From Candidatus Aminicenantota bacterium (lineage in GTDB: Bacteria > Acidobacteriota > Aminicenantia > Aminicenantales > Aminicenantaceae): 64,000 nt of DNA. Location of the stretch: positions 2,624,225-2,688,224 of the forward strand of contig CP070825.1 in the NCBI GenBank assembly GCA_020344415.1, read 5' to 3'. Below, piece after piece: positions 41,950 through 51,049 of this stretch. A model generated the notes under the pieces. The model searched no databases. It saw only the letters and a program-made list of their open reading frames with translations, and was not told the DNA's origin. Both the position numbers and the translations under genes were made by a program. Position 1 is the first letter of the stretch. Each line of letters starts with the position of its first letter.

Positions 41950-42828
41950 ATGAAAATAAGTTATTACCCCGGCTGTACGCTGAAAAACAATGCAAAAAAC
42001 TTTGAAGATTCAACTTTATGTTCCTTAAAAAAGCTTGATGTAGAAGTCGAAGAACTGCCCCGATGGAACTGCTGTGGAACTGTCTTTTCATTGGCTACAG
42101 ATGATTTGATCCATCATGTGGCTCCCATCAGAAACCTTATCCGAGTCAAGGAATCCAACACAGACAGAGTCATGACTCTCTGTGCCATGTGTTACAACAC
42201 CTTAAAAAGAGCAAACGAACGTGTTAAGACTGATGAGGAGAGCCTTGATAAGATCAATCAATTTATGTATCGCGAAGATGTTAAATACGAAGGCGATGTA
42301 AAAGTTCTCCACCTCCTTGAGCTACTCCGGGATGAAATAGAATTTGAAAACATCGCCAAAAAAGTCGTCAAACCTTTGAAAGATTTAAAAATTGCTAATT
42401 ATTACGGCTGCATGTTAGTGCGCCCTAAAGAGGTCGGTTTTGATGATGTGGAAAACCCGACTGTACTAGAAAATTTCACGACCGCCTTGGGCGCCACCCC
42501 TATCGACTTTCCTTATAAAACTGAATGTTGTGCGGCTTACCAGACGGTCGATAAGCCTGAAATCGTTGCTGACAGGACATACCATATCCTGAACTCAGCT
42601 CAAGACCAGGGAGCTGAGATTGTGTCTGTAAGCTGTCCTCTTTGTGCCTTTAATCTTGACCATCGCCAAAAAGAAACGCTCCAGATATACCCTGAATTCA
42701 AGAATATTCCTATCCTTTATTTTACACAGATTATGGCCATTGCCTTGGGCTGTTCAGAAGAAACACTGAGGTTTGACCTTCACTTTATCGACCCAAAGCC
42801 TATTTTAAAAGAAAAAAGATTAATTTGA
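41950..42828 (+). CDS. hdrB: Heterodisulfide reductase subunit B (HdrB-like, two CCG domains)
   Basis: HdrB holds two noncubane [4Fe-4S] clusters that reduce a disulfide. The first CCG motif has C9, C41, C42, C78 and C81. The second has C154, C193, C194, C229 and C232, but reads ECCAAY instead of CCG. All ten cluster Cys are present, so it is predicted to be active. The bacterial disulfide substrate is unknown, since CoM and CoB are not expected here. It lies after hdrC and before korD. Confidence 0.92.
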   Translation: MKISYYPGCTLKNNAKNFEDSTLCSLKKLDVEVEELPRWNCCGTVFSLATDDLIHHVAPIRNLIRVKESNTDRVMTLCAMCYNTLKRANERVKTDEESLDKINQFMYREDVKYEGDVKVLHLLELLRDEIEFENIAKKVVKPLKDLKIANYYGCMLVRPKEVGFDDVENPTVLENFTTALGATPIDFPYKTECCAAYQTVDKPEIVADRTYHILNSAQDQGAEIVSVSCPLCAFNLDHRQKETLQIYPEFKNIPILYFTQIMAIALGCSEETLRFDLHFIDPKPILKEKRLI

Positions 42829-42835
42829 GGGATAA

Positions 42836-43111
42836 ATGGTTTATTTTGGCGATTTAAAACCAAAAAAGGGCAAAATTCATATTGACAAAGACAGATGTAA
42901 AGGGTGTGCATTTTGTGTGGAATACTGCCCTGAGGATGTGCTCGAATTATCAGAGGAATTCAACGTCAAAGGATATCATCCTCCATACGTCAAAGAGGAG
43001 GATGCTTGTCTCTACTGTCAGCTCTGCGAGACCATATGCCCTGAATATGCCATATTTGTCACTCTAAAGGAAGAGGAGGAAGACGGTGAAAAAGGTGAAA
43101 GCAGATCCTAA
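42836..43111 (+). CDS. korD: 2-oxoacid:ferredoxin oxidoreductase delta subunit (ferredoxin-like)
   Basis: The 91-residue protein has two [4Fe-4S] motifs, CKGCAFCVEYCPEDV (about 21-35) and CLYCQLCETICPEYA (about 59-73), the pattern of KorD/VorD delta subunits. It takes electrons from the TPP-dependent oxidoreductase. It ends inside korA (26-base overlap), so the korD-korA-korB-korC genes are translationally coupled. A Glu-rich C-terminus includes the korA ribosome-binding site. Confidence 0.9.
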   Translation: MVYFGDLKPKKGKIHIDKDRCKGCAFCVEYCPEDVLELSEEFNVKGYHPPYVKEEDACLYCQLCETICPEYAIFVTLKEEEEDGEKGESRS

Positions 43112-44252
43112 GGGAGTATTAACCGGAGCCCATTATTTAGACGGAGACTATGCTCTTGCCGAGGGAGCTCTGGCCGCTGGATGCCGATTTTTTGCAGGCT
43201 ATCCTATCACTCCATCCACAGAAACGGCTGAGAGATTCTCAGAGAGAATTCCCACGGTTGGAGGAGTTTTTATCCAGATGGAGGATGAAATTGCCTCTAT
43301 TGGAGCCTTGATTGGAGCTTCCTGGGGGGGTAAAAAAGTTATGACAGTTACCTCTGGCCCAGGTTTTTCCTTGATGATGGAAAATTTGGGATTGGCCTGT
43401 ATGCTGGAAACTCCTTTGGTGATTGCCAATGTCCAGAGAGGCGGCCCATCGACAGGACTCCCGACATTAACAGGACAACAGGACATGATGCAGGCTAGAT
43501 GGGGCTCCCATGGGGACTATGAGATCATTGCCCTTTCCCCCGATTCTCCTCAGGAGTGTTTTGACCTCACCATAGAGGCGTTCAATCTATCCGAAATGTA
43601 TCGTGTTCCAACCTTGGTCATGACCGACGAGTGCGTGGGACATATGCATGAGAAAGTCGTCATCCCGCCAGCTGAAGAGATTGAATGGGTAGAGCGGAAA
43701 TGGTACAAAGGTCCGAAGGGTAAATATCTTCCCTTTAAGAATGACAAAGATGGGATTCCCTTTATGGTCAAAGTCGGAGAAGGACACCGGTTCCACGTCA
43801 CAGGATTAACACACGATGAGCGCGGTTACCCAGTTATCAATGCGGAATGCCAAGATGTCTGTGTCCGTCATCTGGTGGATAAAATCACAAACAATGCTGA
43901 TAAAATCATAAAATTCGAAGAAGACCAAATAGATGACGCTGAGATCATCGTACTTTCCTACGGAATCACTTCAAGAGTTACCACAAGAGCAGTGCAACAA
44001 GCACGAAAAGCCGGGATAAAAGTAGGGACCATAAGACTTATTACTGTCTGGCCTTTTCCCGAGAAACAGATAAATAAGCTGGCAAAGAAGATAAAGGCAT
44101 TCGTTGTTCCAGAAATAAACTACGGCCAGATGGTCTATGAAGTGGAAAGATGCGCTGCAGGCCAAGCTCCAACCATCCATGTCCCCCACTGTGGAGGCTG
44201 GGTTCACGATCCCGAGGATATCTTTAATGCCATCAAGGAGGCTTCAAAATGA
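43086..44252 (+). CDS. korA: 2-oxoacid:ferredoxin oxidoreductase alpha subunit
   Basis: KorA binds substrate and part of the TPP site. The 388-residue protein has GCRFFAGYPITPSTETAERF, MEDEIASIGALIGASWGGKK, TSGPGFSLMMENLGLACMLE and IVNVQRGGPSTGLPT-like segments (ANVQRGGPSTGLPTLTGQQD). It begins at GTG 43086 after AGGAGG in korD; GTG 43095 is an alternative. No gamma domain is fused, so korC supplies it. The substrate (2-oxoglutarate or another 2-oxoacid) cannot be fixed from the sequence. Confidence 0.93.
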   Translation: MKKVKADPKGVLTGAHYLDGDYALAEGALAAGCRFFAGYPITPSTETAERFSERIPTVGGVFIQMEDEIASIGALIGASWGGKKVMTVTSGPGFSLMMENLGLACMLETPLVIANVQRGGPSTGLPTLTGQQDMMQARWGSHGDYEIIALSPDSPQECFDLTIEAFNLSEMYRVPTLVMTDECVGHMHEKVVIPPAEEIEWVERKWYKGPKGKYLPFKNDKDGIPFMVKVGEGHRFHVTGLTHDERGYPVINAECQDVCVRHLVDKITNNADKIIKFEEDQIDDAEIIVLSYGITSRVTTRAVQQARKAGIKVGTIRLITVWPFPEKQINKLAKKIKAFVVPEINYGQMVYEVERCAAGQAPTIHVPHCGGWVHDPEDIFNAIKEASK

Positions 44253-45121
44253 AGGAAGAAGACCGTCTCGAAGAAAAAAATCCGGTGGAGGGCTTCTTGA
44301 GAATGGACAGAATCCCCCACATCTGGTGCCCTGGTTGTGGAATAGGAACCGTTGTCACTTCCTTCGCAGAAGCTCTGCGCAAAAGCGAAATTGACCTGGA
44401 TAAGACCGCTATACTATCCGGAATCGGGTGCACTGGAAGAGTGGCCGGTTACGTCAAACTGGATTCCATTCACACTACCCACGGCCGGGCTATCCCAGTT
44501 GCGACAGGTGTAAAAATTGCAAACCCTGACTTAAAAGTCGTCGTCTTCAGCGGGGACGGTGACATTGCAGGAATCGGGGGGAATCATTTCATTCATGCAG
44601 CCAGGAGGAATATGGACCTCCTCATCATCTGCGTGAATAATTTCAATTATGCCATGACTGGAGGTCAAGTCGCAGCTACAACTCCCCTTCAGGCGAATGC
44701 CTCCACCGCCCCTTTTGGTAATTTTGAATATCCTTTCAGCCTGCCTTATCTTGCTGATGCCTGCGGTGCGACCTATGTCGCTCGCTGGACTGCGCTCCAT
44801 CTAAGGAGAGTCACCAAATCTATCCAGGAAGCGCTGGCTAAGAGAGGCTTTTCCTTCATTGAGGTTATCACTCCCTGTGTGACTCTTTATGCCCGGAGGA
44901 ATCGCCTCGGCGATGGATTGAACCTCCTGAAATACTATTACGATAAATCAGAAATTCAGCACGGAGCAGACACCCGAACCCTTGATATTAGTTACCAGGG
45001 AAAACTCATCGTCGGCAAGTTTGTGGATAAAGAAAAACCCACCTTTCTCGATTGTATGAATGAACACATGAGCAAAGTTTTGGGCGATAAATATAAACGT
45101 TACGGAGAAAGCCATGAGTGA
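44249..45121 (+). CDS. korB: 2-oxoacid:ferredoxin oxidoreductase beta subunit
   Basis: KorB holds TPP and an iron-sulfur cluster. The 290-residue protein has the HIWCPGCGIGTVV motif, GIGCTGRVAGYVKLDSIHTT, and the TPP/Mg motif FSGDGDIAGIGGNHFIHAAR followed by NNFNYAMTGGQVAATTP. It overlaps korA by four bases and korC by eight. With KorA, KorC and KorD it completes a four-subunit enzyme that oxidises a 2-oxoacid to an acyl-CoA and reduces ferredoxin. Confidence 0.93.
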   Translation: MKEEDRLEEKNPVEGFLRMDRIPHIWCPGCGIGTVVTSFAEALRKSEIDLDKTAILSGIGCTGRVAGYVKLDSIHTTHGRAIPVATGVKIANPDLKVVVFSGDGDIAGIGGNHFIHAARRNMDLLIICVNNFNYAMTGGQVAATTPLQANASTAPFGNFEYPFSLPYLADACGATYVARWTALHLRRVTKSIQEALAKRGFSFIEVITPCVTLYARRNRLGDGLNLLKYYYDKSEIQHGADTRTLDISYQGKLIVGKFVDKEKPTFLDCMNEHMSKVLGDKYKRYGESHE

Positions 45122-45695
45122 GATCAGGTTTTCCGGTTTTGGCGGTCAGGGAATCATTCGCTGCGGCCTCATCACAGGAAAGGCCCTTTCCCTTTTTGAC
45201 AACAAACATGCCACACTGACTCAGAGCTTCGGACCAGAAGCACGAGGAAGTGCCTGCAGTTCACAATTAGTGGTCTCAGAGGATCGAGTCCTCTATCCTT
45301 ACATCACAACTCCAGAAATCCTTATCTCCATGTCACAGGAAGCTTATGACAAATACGAACCAGAATTACCGGATGACGGAATCCTTATTATCGATAAGGA
45401 TTTAGTGAAGACAAGACCTTCTCGAGGAAAAATCAAGCTCTTTTCTGTCCCTTCAACCAGGTTCGCCGAAGAATTAGGGAATCGAATCATAGCCAATCTT
45501 GTGATGTTGGGATTCTTCACTGCGGTCACTCAAATCGTTTCTCCAGAGGCTATGAAAAAAGCACTCCCCGGCTTAGTGCCTGGAAGATTCCTTGAGCTCA
45601 ATAAACAAGCCTTTGATAAAGGTTACGATTACGGCAGAGAAATTTTAAAAGAAGAGAAAAAACCAAAAACTAAAAAAGGAACATCTAAAAAATAA
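45114..45695 (+). CDS. korC: 2-oxoacid:ferredoxin oxidoreductase gamma subunit
   Basis: The 193-residue protein has the gamma-subunit start IRFSGFGGQGIIRCGLITGK, the TQSFGPEARGSACSSQLVVS segment and a C-terminal GRFLELNKQAFDKGYDYGRE. It stabilises the CoA-binding part of the complex. It starts inside korB. The C-terminus is Lys-rich. A hairpin follows at 45709-45740, before hdrA. Confidence 0.92.
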   Translation: MSEIRFSGFGGQGIIRCGLITGKALSLFDNKHATLTQSFGPEARGSACSSQLVVSEDRVLYPYITTPEILISMSQEAYDKYEPELPDDGILIIDKDLVKTRPSRGKIKLFSVPSTRFAEELGNRIIANLVMLGFFTAVTQIVSPEAMKKALPGLVPGRFLELNKQAFDKGYDYGREILKEEKKPKTKKGTSKK

Positions 45696-45708
45696 ACTGA
45701 AAGCTAAA

Positions 45709-45740
45709 AAATAGGCCCGGCTAACTCAGCGAGCTTATTT
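45709..45740 (+). other. Hairpin between korC and hdrA
   Basis: AAATAGGC (45709-45716) pairs with GCTTATTT (45733-45740) with one G.U. The loop includes GGCTAACTCAGCGAGCT (45719-45735), nearly the same as a hairpin loop at 54283-54299. It may tune relative expression or processing of the kor and hdrA parts. Confidence 0.45.
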
Positions 45741-45773
45741 AGAAAGCCATGAGTAAGAAGTGAGAGGAAAAAA

Positions 45774-47720
45774 ATGAAACGGACTGGCGTTTTCATTTGC
45801 CATTGCGGCATAAACATCGCAGGAACAGTGGATGTTAAGAAAGCAGCCAAAGAACTCTCCAAACACGCTGGAGTCGCCCACTCTGAAGAGTATGTCTACA
45901 TGTGTTCTGATCCGGGTCAGAACCTTATCATAGACGCCATAAAAGAAAAAAAGCTTGATAACGTAGTTGTTGCCTGCTGCTCTCCCACCCTCCATGAAAC
46001 AACATTCAGGAATACCTCCAAAGCAGGCGGACTCAATACATTCCAGTGCGAAATCGCCAACATACGAGAACAGTGCAGCTGGGTTCACAAAGACATGAAT
46101 AAAGCCACAGAAAAAGCAGTTAAACTTATCAAGAGCGCTGTGGAGAGGGTCCGGCAGAATGAATCCTTAGAACCGATAAGCATCCCTGTTACGCGGAGAG
46201 CTATGGTTATTGGCGGAGGAATAGCCGGTATCCAGTCTGCCCTAGACATGGCTAACAGTGGGTACGAAGTTATCCTAGTAGAAAGGTCTCCTTCCATTGG
46301 AGGCCACATGATCCAGCTATCAGAAACATTCCCTACGCTTGACTGCTCTCAGTGTATCCTGACGCCAAAAATGGTAGAAGTTTCTAAACATCCAATGATT
46401 AAGCTTATGACCTACAGCGAAGTCCAAGAAATCTCTGGATATGTGGGCAATTTTAAAGTCAAAATCCTCAAGAAACCCACCTATGTTGACCCGGATAAAT
46501 GCACACTTTGTGACGAATGCACCAAAGTCTGTCCTGTGGTTGTTCCGAATGAATTCGACATCGGATTGACGGGAAGAAGAGCAATCTATATTCCCTTCCC
46601 TCAAGCTATCCCTGCTACTTATACCCTAGACATAAAAAACTGTCCCGGGCTTCTTCCGATCGCCTGTGGAAAATGCGCAGATGTCTGCGAGCCAGAGGCC
46701 ATCGACTATGATATGAAACCCGAAATCATAGAAGAGGATGTGGGAGCAATCGTAGTTGCCACTGGATATGATCTCTACGACAAAGAGAAAATGGCCGAAT
46801 ACGGGTATGGAAAATATCCGGATGTCCTGGACGGCCTTCAGTTCGAAAGGCTCTGTTCTGCCTCAGGGCCAACCATGGGAAAAATCCTAAGACCGTCAGA
46901 TCATAAAGAACCCAAGGAGGTTGTTTTTATTCAGTGCGTAGGTTCCCGCGATCCCGAACTCCATTGCGCATACTGCTCGAAGATATGCTGCATGTACACG
47001 GCTAAACACGCCATGCTCTATAAACACCATGTCCATGATGGGCAGGCCTACATCTTTTATATCGACATCAGGTCCGGAGGAAAAGGATACGAAGAATTTG
47101 TGCAGCGTGCTGTAGAAGAGGATGGAGTTCTTTATCTCCGAGGCAAAGTTTCGAAAGTATTCGAAGACAAGGGTAAAATCAAGGTCTGGGGTGTCGATAC
47201 TCTCACCGGGAAAGATATCGAGATCGATGCAGATATGGTTGTGCTGGCAACCGCCATGCGCCCTTCTGAAGGCGCAGAAGAACTGGCTAAAAAATTAAAA
47301 ATCGCCATAGATAAAGACGGTTTTCTCTCAGAGGCACATCCAAAGCTCAGACCTGTAGAAAGCGTGACTTCAGGATTGTTCTTTGCCGGCGCCGCTCAAG
47401 CGCCCAAAGATATCCCTGAAGCTGTGGCTCAAGCAAGCGGAGCAGCTGCCAAGGCCATTGCTGTGTTATCTCAGGAAAGGCTTTACCACGCACCCACAGT
47501 GGCTAAGGTCAATAACAACCTTTGCACAGGATGCGGAATGTGCGTTTATGTCTGTCCTTATGATGCCCTTTCCCTCAAGGATGACAAAGTTGAAGTGAAC
47601 GAAGTGCTTTGTGAAGGATGCGGAACATGTTCGGCTACCTGTTTAAGAGCAGCCATCCAGGTCAAAAACCTGACTCCTGCTCAAGTTCACGAAATGATAA
47701 AAGCATCACTCGGAGGCTGA
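45774..47720 (+). CDS. hdrA: Heterodisulfide reductase subunit A (HdrA-like flavoprotein)
   Basis: HdrA holds the FAD thought to bifurcate electrons. The 648-residue protein has an N-terminal Cys region (VFICHCGINIAG, VVACCSPTLHE), the FAD-binding AMVIGGGIAGIQSALDMANS, the HdrA segment GHMIQLSETFPTLDCSQCIL, a [4Fe-4S] motif CTLCDECTKVCPV, and two C-terminal clusters CTGCGMCVYVCPY and CEGCGTCSATCLR. GAGAGG lies ahead of the ATG. It is the hub that would join HdrBC, FlxD and, directly or through ferredoxin, KorABCD. Confidence 0.94.
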   Translation: MKRTGVFICHCGINIAGTVDVKKAAKELSKHAGVAHSEEYVYMCSDPGQNLIIDAIKEKKLDNVVVACCSPTLHETTFRNTSKAGGLNTFQCEIANIREQCSWVHKDMNKATEKAVKLIKSAVERVRQNESLEPISIPVTRRAMVIGGGIAGIQSALDMANSGYEVILVERSPSIGGHMIQLSETFPTLDCSQCILTPKMVEVSKHPMIKLMTYSEVQEISGYVGNFKVKILKKPTYVDPDKCTLCDECTKVCPVVVPNEFDIGLTGRRAIYIPFPQAIPATYTLDIKNCPGLLPIACGKCADVCEPEAIDYDMKPEIIEEDVGAIVVATGYDLYDKEKMAEYGYGKYPDVLDGLQFERLCSASGPTMGKILRPSDHKEPKEVVFIQCVGSRDPELHCAYCSKICCMYTAKHAMLYKHHVHDGQAYIFYIDIRSGGKGYEEFVQRAVEEDGVLYLRGKVSKVFEDKGKIKVWGVDTLTGKDIEIDADMVVLATAMRPSEGAEELAKKLKIAIDKDGFLSEAHPKLRPVESVTSGLFFAGAAQAPKDIPEAVAQASGAAAKAIAVLSQERLYHAPTVAKVNNNLCTGCGMCVYVCPYDALSLKDDKVEVNEVLCEGCGTCSATCLRAAIQVKNLTPAQVHEMIKASLGG

Positions 47721-47722
47721 TT

Positions 47723-48145
47723 ATGGCTAAAGAATTTGAACCAAAAATAGTCGCCTTCCTCTGCAAGTGGTGTTCCTCAGCAGGAAGCGACCTTGCTGGG
47801 GTCTCTCGCATGCAATATCCACCCAATGTTATCCCCATCACTGTCATGTGCTCAGGGAGCGTGTCGCCTTTATATATATTCTCAGCATTTAACAAAGGAG
47901 CAGACGGAGTTTTGGTATCAGGATGTCATCCTGGCGATTGCCACTACATCCAAGGTAACTTCTATGCCAGAAGGAGAATAGCTTTAGTCAAGAAAATGCT
48001 AGAGTTTATAGGTCTCGAACCAGAACGATTCCAGATGTCCTGGGTTTCAGCGGCTGAAGGAACTAAATATACCCAAGTCATTAAAGAATTTGTTGAAGAA
48101 ATCAAACCACTTGGCCCTCAAACAAAGCTGAGGAGAAATCAATAA
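47723..48145 (+). CDS. flxD: MvhD-like iron-sulfur protein (FlxD)
   Basis: MvhD/FlxD passes electrons from a hydrogenase or NADH module into HdrA through a [2Fe-2S] cluster. ATG 47723 follows CGGAGG at the end of hdrA; an upstream in-frame start would lie inside hdrA. The 140-residue protein has FLCKWCSSAGSDLAGVSRMQ, VMCSGSVSPLY and SGCHPGDCHYIQGN, the five-Cys MvhD pattern. No hydrogenase gene is nearby, but flxC, flxB and flxA follow, so it is assigned to a Flx-type complex. Confidence 0.9.
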   Translation: MAKEFEPKIVAFLCKWCSSAGSDLAGVSRMQYPPNVIPITVMCSGSVSPLYIFSAFNKGADGVLVSGCHPGDCHYIQGNFYARRRIALVKKMLEFIGLEPERFQMSWVSAAEGTKYTQVIKEFVEEIKPLGPQTKLRRNQ

Positions 48146-49176
48146 TGGTGAACGTCGAAGACCTCAAGAAAGAAGCAAAAAAGGTGCTGGAAGAAGGAAA
48201 AGTCAAATACATCATCGGCTATGAAAGAGGCACAAACGGCGTGCTGCCAATCCCGGCTTTCATAAAAAACCCAGAAGACGTCGACAGGCTCATCTGGAAT
48301 CCTGCATGCGTCTATAACCTCAGCCGTTTCCTCCTGGATGAAAAAAGAAGCAAAACCCAAGAAAAGGAGCCTGATGAACGGCCAGTGGGCCTTGTGGTGA
48401 AAGGATGCGATAGCCGCGCCATTAATATCTTACTCCAAGAGAAATTCATCAATCGAGATGATGTCTTTATTATTGGAGTTTCCTGTGAAAATACAGGAGT
48501 TCTGGATGAGAAAAAACTCGCAAAGAAGCTTAAAGGCAAGCAGCTCGAAAAGATTGAGTTTGGCGAAAAGGATAAATTTATCATCAAAACAAAAGACGGC
48601 AAGGTCGAAATGACTGCCGAAGAGATTCTTGCTGAGAGATGCCTGGAATGCAAAGCCAATTTCCCCATCGTCTACGATGTCCTCATCGGAGAAAAAGTGG
48701 AGAGGCCTCTTGAAAACCCTTTTAAGTCGGTAGAGAAAATGGAATCTCTACCCAAAGAAGAAAAGTGGGCTTTCTGGAAAGAGCAGATTGACAAATGCAT
48801 CCGTTGCTATGCCTGCCGTTCTGTCTGTCCGATGTGTTATTGTGATGAATGTGTAGCTGATACGATAAGCTTTGCTGTGACAGCCGATACGACCTCAGAA
48901 GAAAAAGCACAAAAGATAAAATGGATAGAAAAATCCCCTGTTTCTTCTGAAAATTTTGTCTATCACTTGATCAGAGCCATCCATCTTGCAGGTCGATGTA
49001 TCGACTGTGGAGAATGCGAAAGGGTCTGCCCGGTGAACATCCCCCTGCGATTCTTGAATAAAAAATTGGAAAAAGAAGCCAAAGAGCTTTTCGGATATGA
49101 GGTTGGCTTCGATCCAGACCAACCTTCTCTTGTTTCTTCTTTTAAGGACGAGGACCCAGAAGATTTTATCAGGTGA
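48145..49176 (+). CDS. flxC: FlxC-like iron-sulfur protein with two [4Fe-4S] clusters
   Basis: The 343-residue protein has an N-terminal alpha/beta part of the FrhB/FlxC kind (GLVVKGCDSRAINILLQEKF, IGVSCENTGVL, ERCLECKANFPIV) and two C-terminal clusters, CIRCYACRSVCPMCYCDECV and CIDCGECERVCPVNI. The order after hdrA and flxD matches the flx-hdr locus first described in Desulfovibrio. It starts on the last base of flxD. The partner electron carrier is not known. Confidence 0.8.
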   Translation: MVNVEDLKKEAKKVLEEGKVKYIIGYERGTNGVLPIPAFIKNPEDVDRLIWNPACVYNLSRFLLDEKRSKTQEKEPDERPVGLVVKGCDSRAINILLQEKFINRDDVFIIGVSCENTGVLDEKKLAKKLKGKQLEKIEFGEKDKFIIKTKDGKVEMTAEEILAERCLECKANFPIVYDVLIGEKVERPLENPFKSVEKMESLPKEEKWAFWKEQIDKCIRCYACRSVCPMCYCDECVADTISFAVTADTTSEEKAQKIKWIEKSPVSSENFVYHLIRAIHLAGRCIDCGECERVCPVNIPLRFLNKKLEKEAKELFGYEVGFDPDQPSLVSSFKDEDPEDFIR

Positions 49177-49180
49177 GACG

Positions 49181-50221
49181 ATGGAAAAGATACTCTTAAA
49201 ACAATCATTCCCACAATGGTTGAAGAACCTTTCATCTTACACAATATATGCGCCTGTGGAGAAGGACGATCTCTGGGAATATGAGGTAATTGATAAGCCA
49301 GAAAGCATAGATCTAGACTATCCCAATGCGGTCCTCTCTCCTAAAAAAATCATCTTTCCTCAGACAGAAGTCCTCTTGGAATTTAGCAGTTCAAATGAAG
49401 AGGGCCTTCAAGTCAAAGAAGTTCTTCCAGAAGAGACCTCATCTGTTATCTTTGGCGTAAGACCATGTGATGGAAAAGCCCTCACTCTGACAGATAAAGT
49501 TTTTGGAGGTGACTTCGAGGATCCTTATTACTGGAGCAGAAGAGATTCCATAACAGTTGTGGGACTCTCCTGTAACATTCCTCCCTCTCCCGATTGTTTT
49601 TGTCTTTCAGTGGACGGCTCCCCTCATTCCAAAGAGGGGCTGGATATCTTGATGACCGATCTGGGTGACAGATATCTCACAGAAACTTTCACAGAAAAAG
49701 GAGATAAGCTCATAAATCTGGCCAAGAACCTTTTCAAGCCTCCCACAGCAAAAGATAAAAAAGATGCTCAAAAGATTAATGTCGAATCTGAAAAGAGGAT
49801 AAAGCGCCAAATCAAAGAAACAAAAAAGATACCTCCAAAACTTAAAGGGATGTTCGATTCTCCTTTCTGGGATGAAGAATCTCTGAGCTGCATCCGCTGT
49901 GGCATCTGCACCTATCTCTGTCCAACCTGCCATTGTTTCGATATGAATGATGAAGTTTCATCTTCATCTCCTCTAGAAGGCAAGAGAATTAGGACATGGG
50001 ATAACTGTCAGTTTCCTGATTTTACCATGCATTCCTCAGGCCACAACCCGAGGCCAGATAGAGCTTCGCGGTTACGCCAGAGAATCTTGCATAAATTCCA
50101 GTATTTTGTCGAAAAGCACAAGAATTATCAATGTACAGGCTGTGGAAGGTGCGTTTCAAAATGCCCAGTTGGGATAGACATTATAGAAGTTCTCGATAAG
50201 GTGAGAGATTATGGATCATAA
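49181..50221 (+). CDS. flxB: FlxB-like iron-sulfur protein (AsrA/HydB-type)
   Basis: The protein of about 346 residues resembles the anaerobic sulfite reductase subunit A / hydrogenase beta-type proteins: VIFGVRPCDGKALTLTDKVF, VGLSCNIPPSPDCFC, then CIRCGICTYLCPTCHCFDMN and CTGCGRCVSKCPVGIDIIEV, two [4Fe-4S] clusters. ATG 49181 lies four bases after flxC, with AGG upstream; an earlier in-frame start inside flxC is unlikely. It should pass electrons between FlxA and the Hdr part. Confidence 0.83.
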   Translation: MEKILLKQSFPQWLKNLSSYTIYAPVEKDDLWEYEVIDKPESIDLDYPNAVLSPKKIIFPQTEVLLEFSSSNEEGLQVKEVLPEETSSVIFGVRPCDGKALTLTDKVFGGDFEDPYYWSRRDSITVVGLSCNIPPSPDCFCLSVDGSPHSKEGLDILMTDLGDRYLTETFTEKGDKLINLAKNLFKPPTAKDKKDAQKINVESEKRIKRQIKETKKIPPKLKGMFDSPFWDEESLSCIRCGICTYLCPTCHCFDMNDEVSSSSPLEGKRIRTWDNCQFPDFTMHSSGHNPRPDRASRLRQRILHKFQYFVEKHKNYQCTGCGRCVSKCPVGIDIIEVLDKVRDYGS

Positions 50222-51035
50222 CGCTTACATCCCGAAACTTGCCAAATTGATCGATATTAAAAAAGAAGTGGGTGGGGCACGACCTATCAAGTCCTTCAGA
50301 ACAGAGTTTCTCAACAAGAATGATTTTTCCTTTCGCTGTGGGCAGTGTGCCATGCTCTCTGTTTTTGGTAAAGGCGAATCGATGATTTCCATTTCTTCTT
50401 CCCCTCTTATGAAAGACTATCTCCAATTCAGCATTCTGAAAATGGGAAGGGTTACCACTTCACTACATGACATGCAGATCGGAGACATCATAGGAGTCAG
50501 GGGTCCTTATGGCAATGGTTTTCCGATTGAAGACTGGAGGGGGAAAAACCTCATATTTATCGGTGGAGGCATTGGCCTGGCTCCTATCTGGTCAGTCCTC
50601 CAAACAGCTTTGGGCAAAAAAGAAGACTATAGAGACCTCATGCTGATTTACGGAGCAAGGACATCCAAAGACCTGGTTTTTAGAGAAGAACTGGAAGAGC
50701 TCAGAAAGAACATGACAGTCCATCTCTCTGTAGATGTAGAGGAGCCCGAGTGGGAAGAGTTCGTCGGATTCGTACCTCAGAATGTCACTGATAAAAAACC
50801 CTCCCCTGAAAACGCCATAACAGTGACCTGCGGTCCACCCATCATGATCAAATTTGTCATCAAGGCCCTCGAGGAGCTTGGTTTTAAAGATGAGCAGATT
50901 TACACCACGGTCGAGAACAAAATGAAATGTGGCATAGGAAAATGCGGAAGATGCAATATTGGCGTTCATTATGTATGTAAAGATGGCCCTGTCTATTCCT
51001 GGGCTGAACTTAAAAAATTGCCCCAAGAATATTAA
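50211..51035 (+). CDS. flxA: FlxA-like FAD/NAD(P)-binding oxidoreductase (AsrB-type)
   Basis: The 274-residue protein is a ferredoxin-reductase-type flavoprotein: the FAD part MISISSSPL, the NAD(P)-binding LIFIGGGIGLAPIWSVLQTA and TVTCGPPIMIKFVIKAL, and a C-terminal cluster CGIGKCGRCNIG...YVCKDGP binding [2Fe-2S]. It would oxidise NAD(P)H or reduce NAD(P)+ for the Flx-Hdr complex. It overlaps flxB by eleven bases. Preference for NADH over NADPH cannot be told from these motifs. Confidence 0.88.
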   Translation: MDHNAYIPKLAKLIDIKKEVGGARPIKSFRTEFLNKNDFSFRCGQCAMLSVFGKGESMISISSSPLMKDYLQFSILKMGRVTTSLHDMQIGDIIGVRGPYGNGFPIEDWRGKNLIFIGGGIGLAPIWSVLQTALGKKEDYRDLMLIYGARTSKDLVFREELEELRKNMTVHLSVDVEEPEWEEFVGFVPQNVTDKKPSPENAITVTCGPPIMIKFVIKALEELGFKDEQIYTTVENKMKCGIGKCGRCNIGVHYVCKDGPVYSWAELKKLPQEY

Positions 51036-51049
51036 AAGGAGAATCGGGA

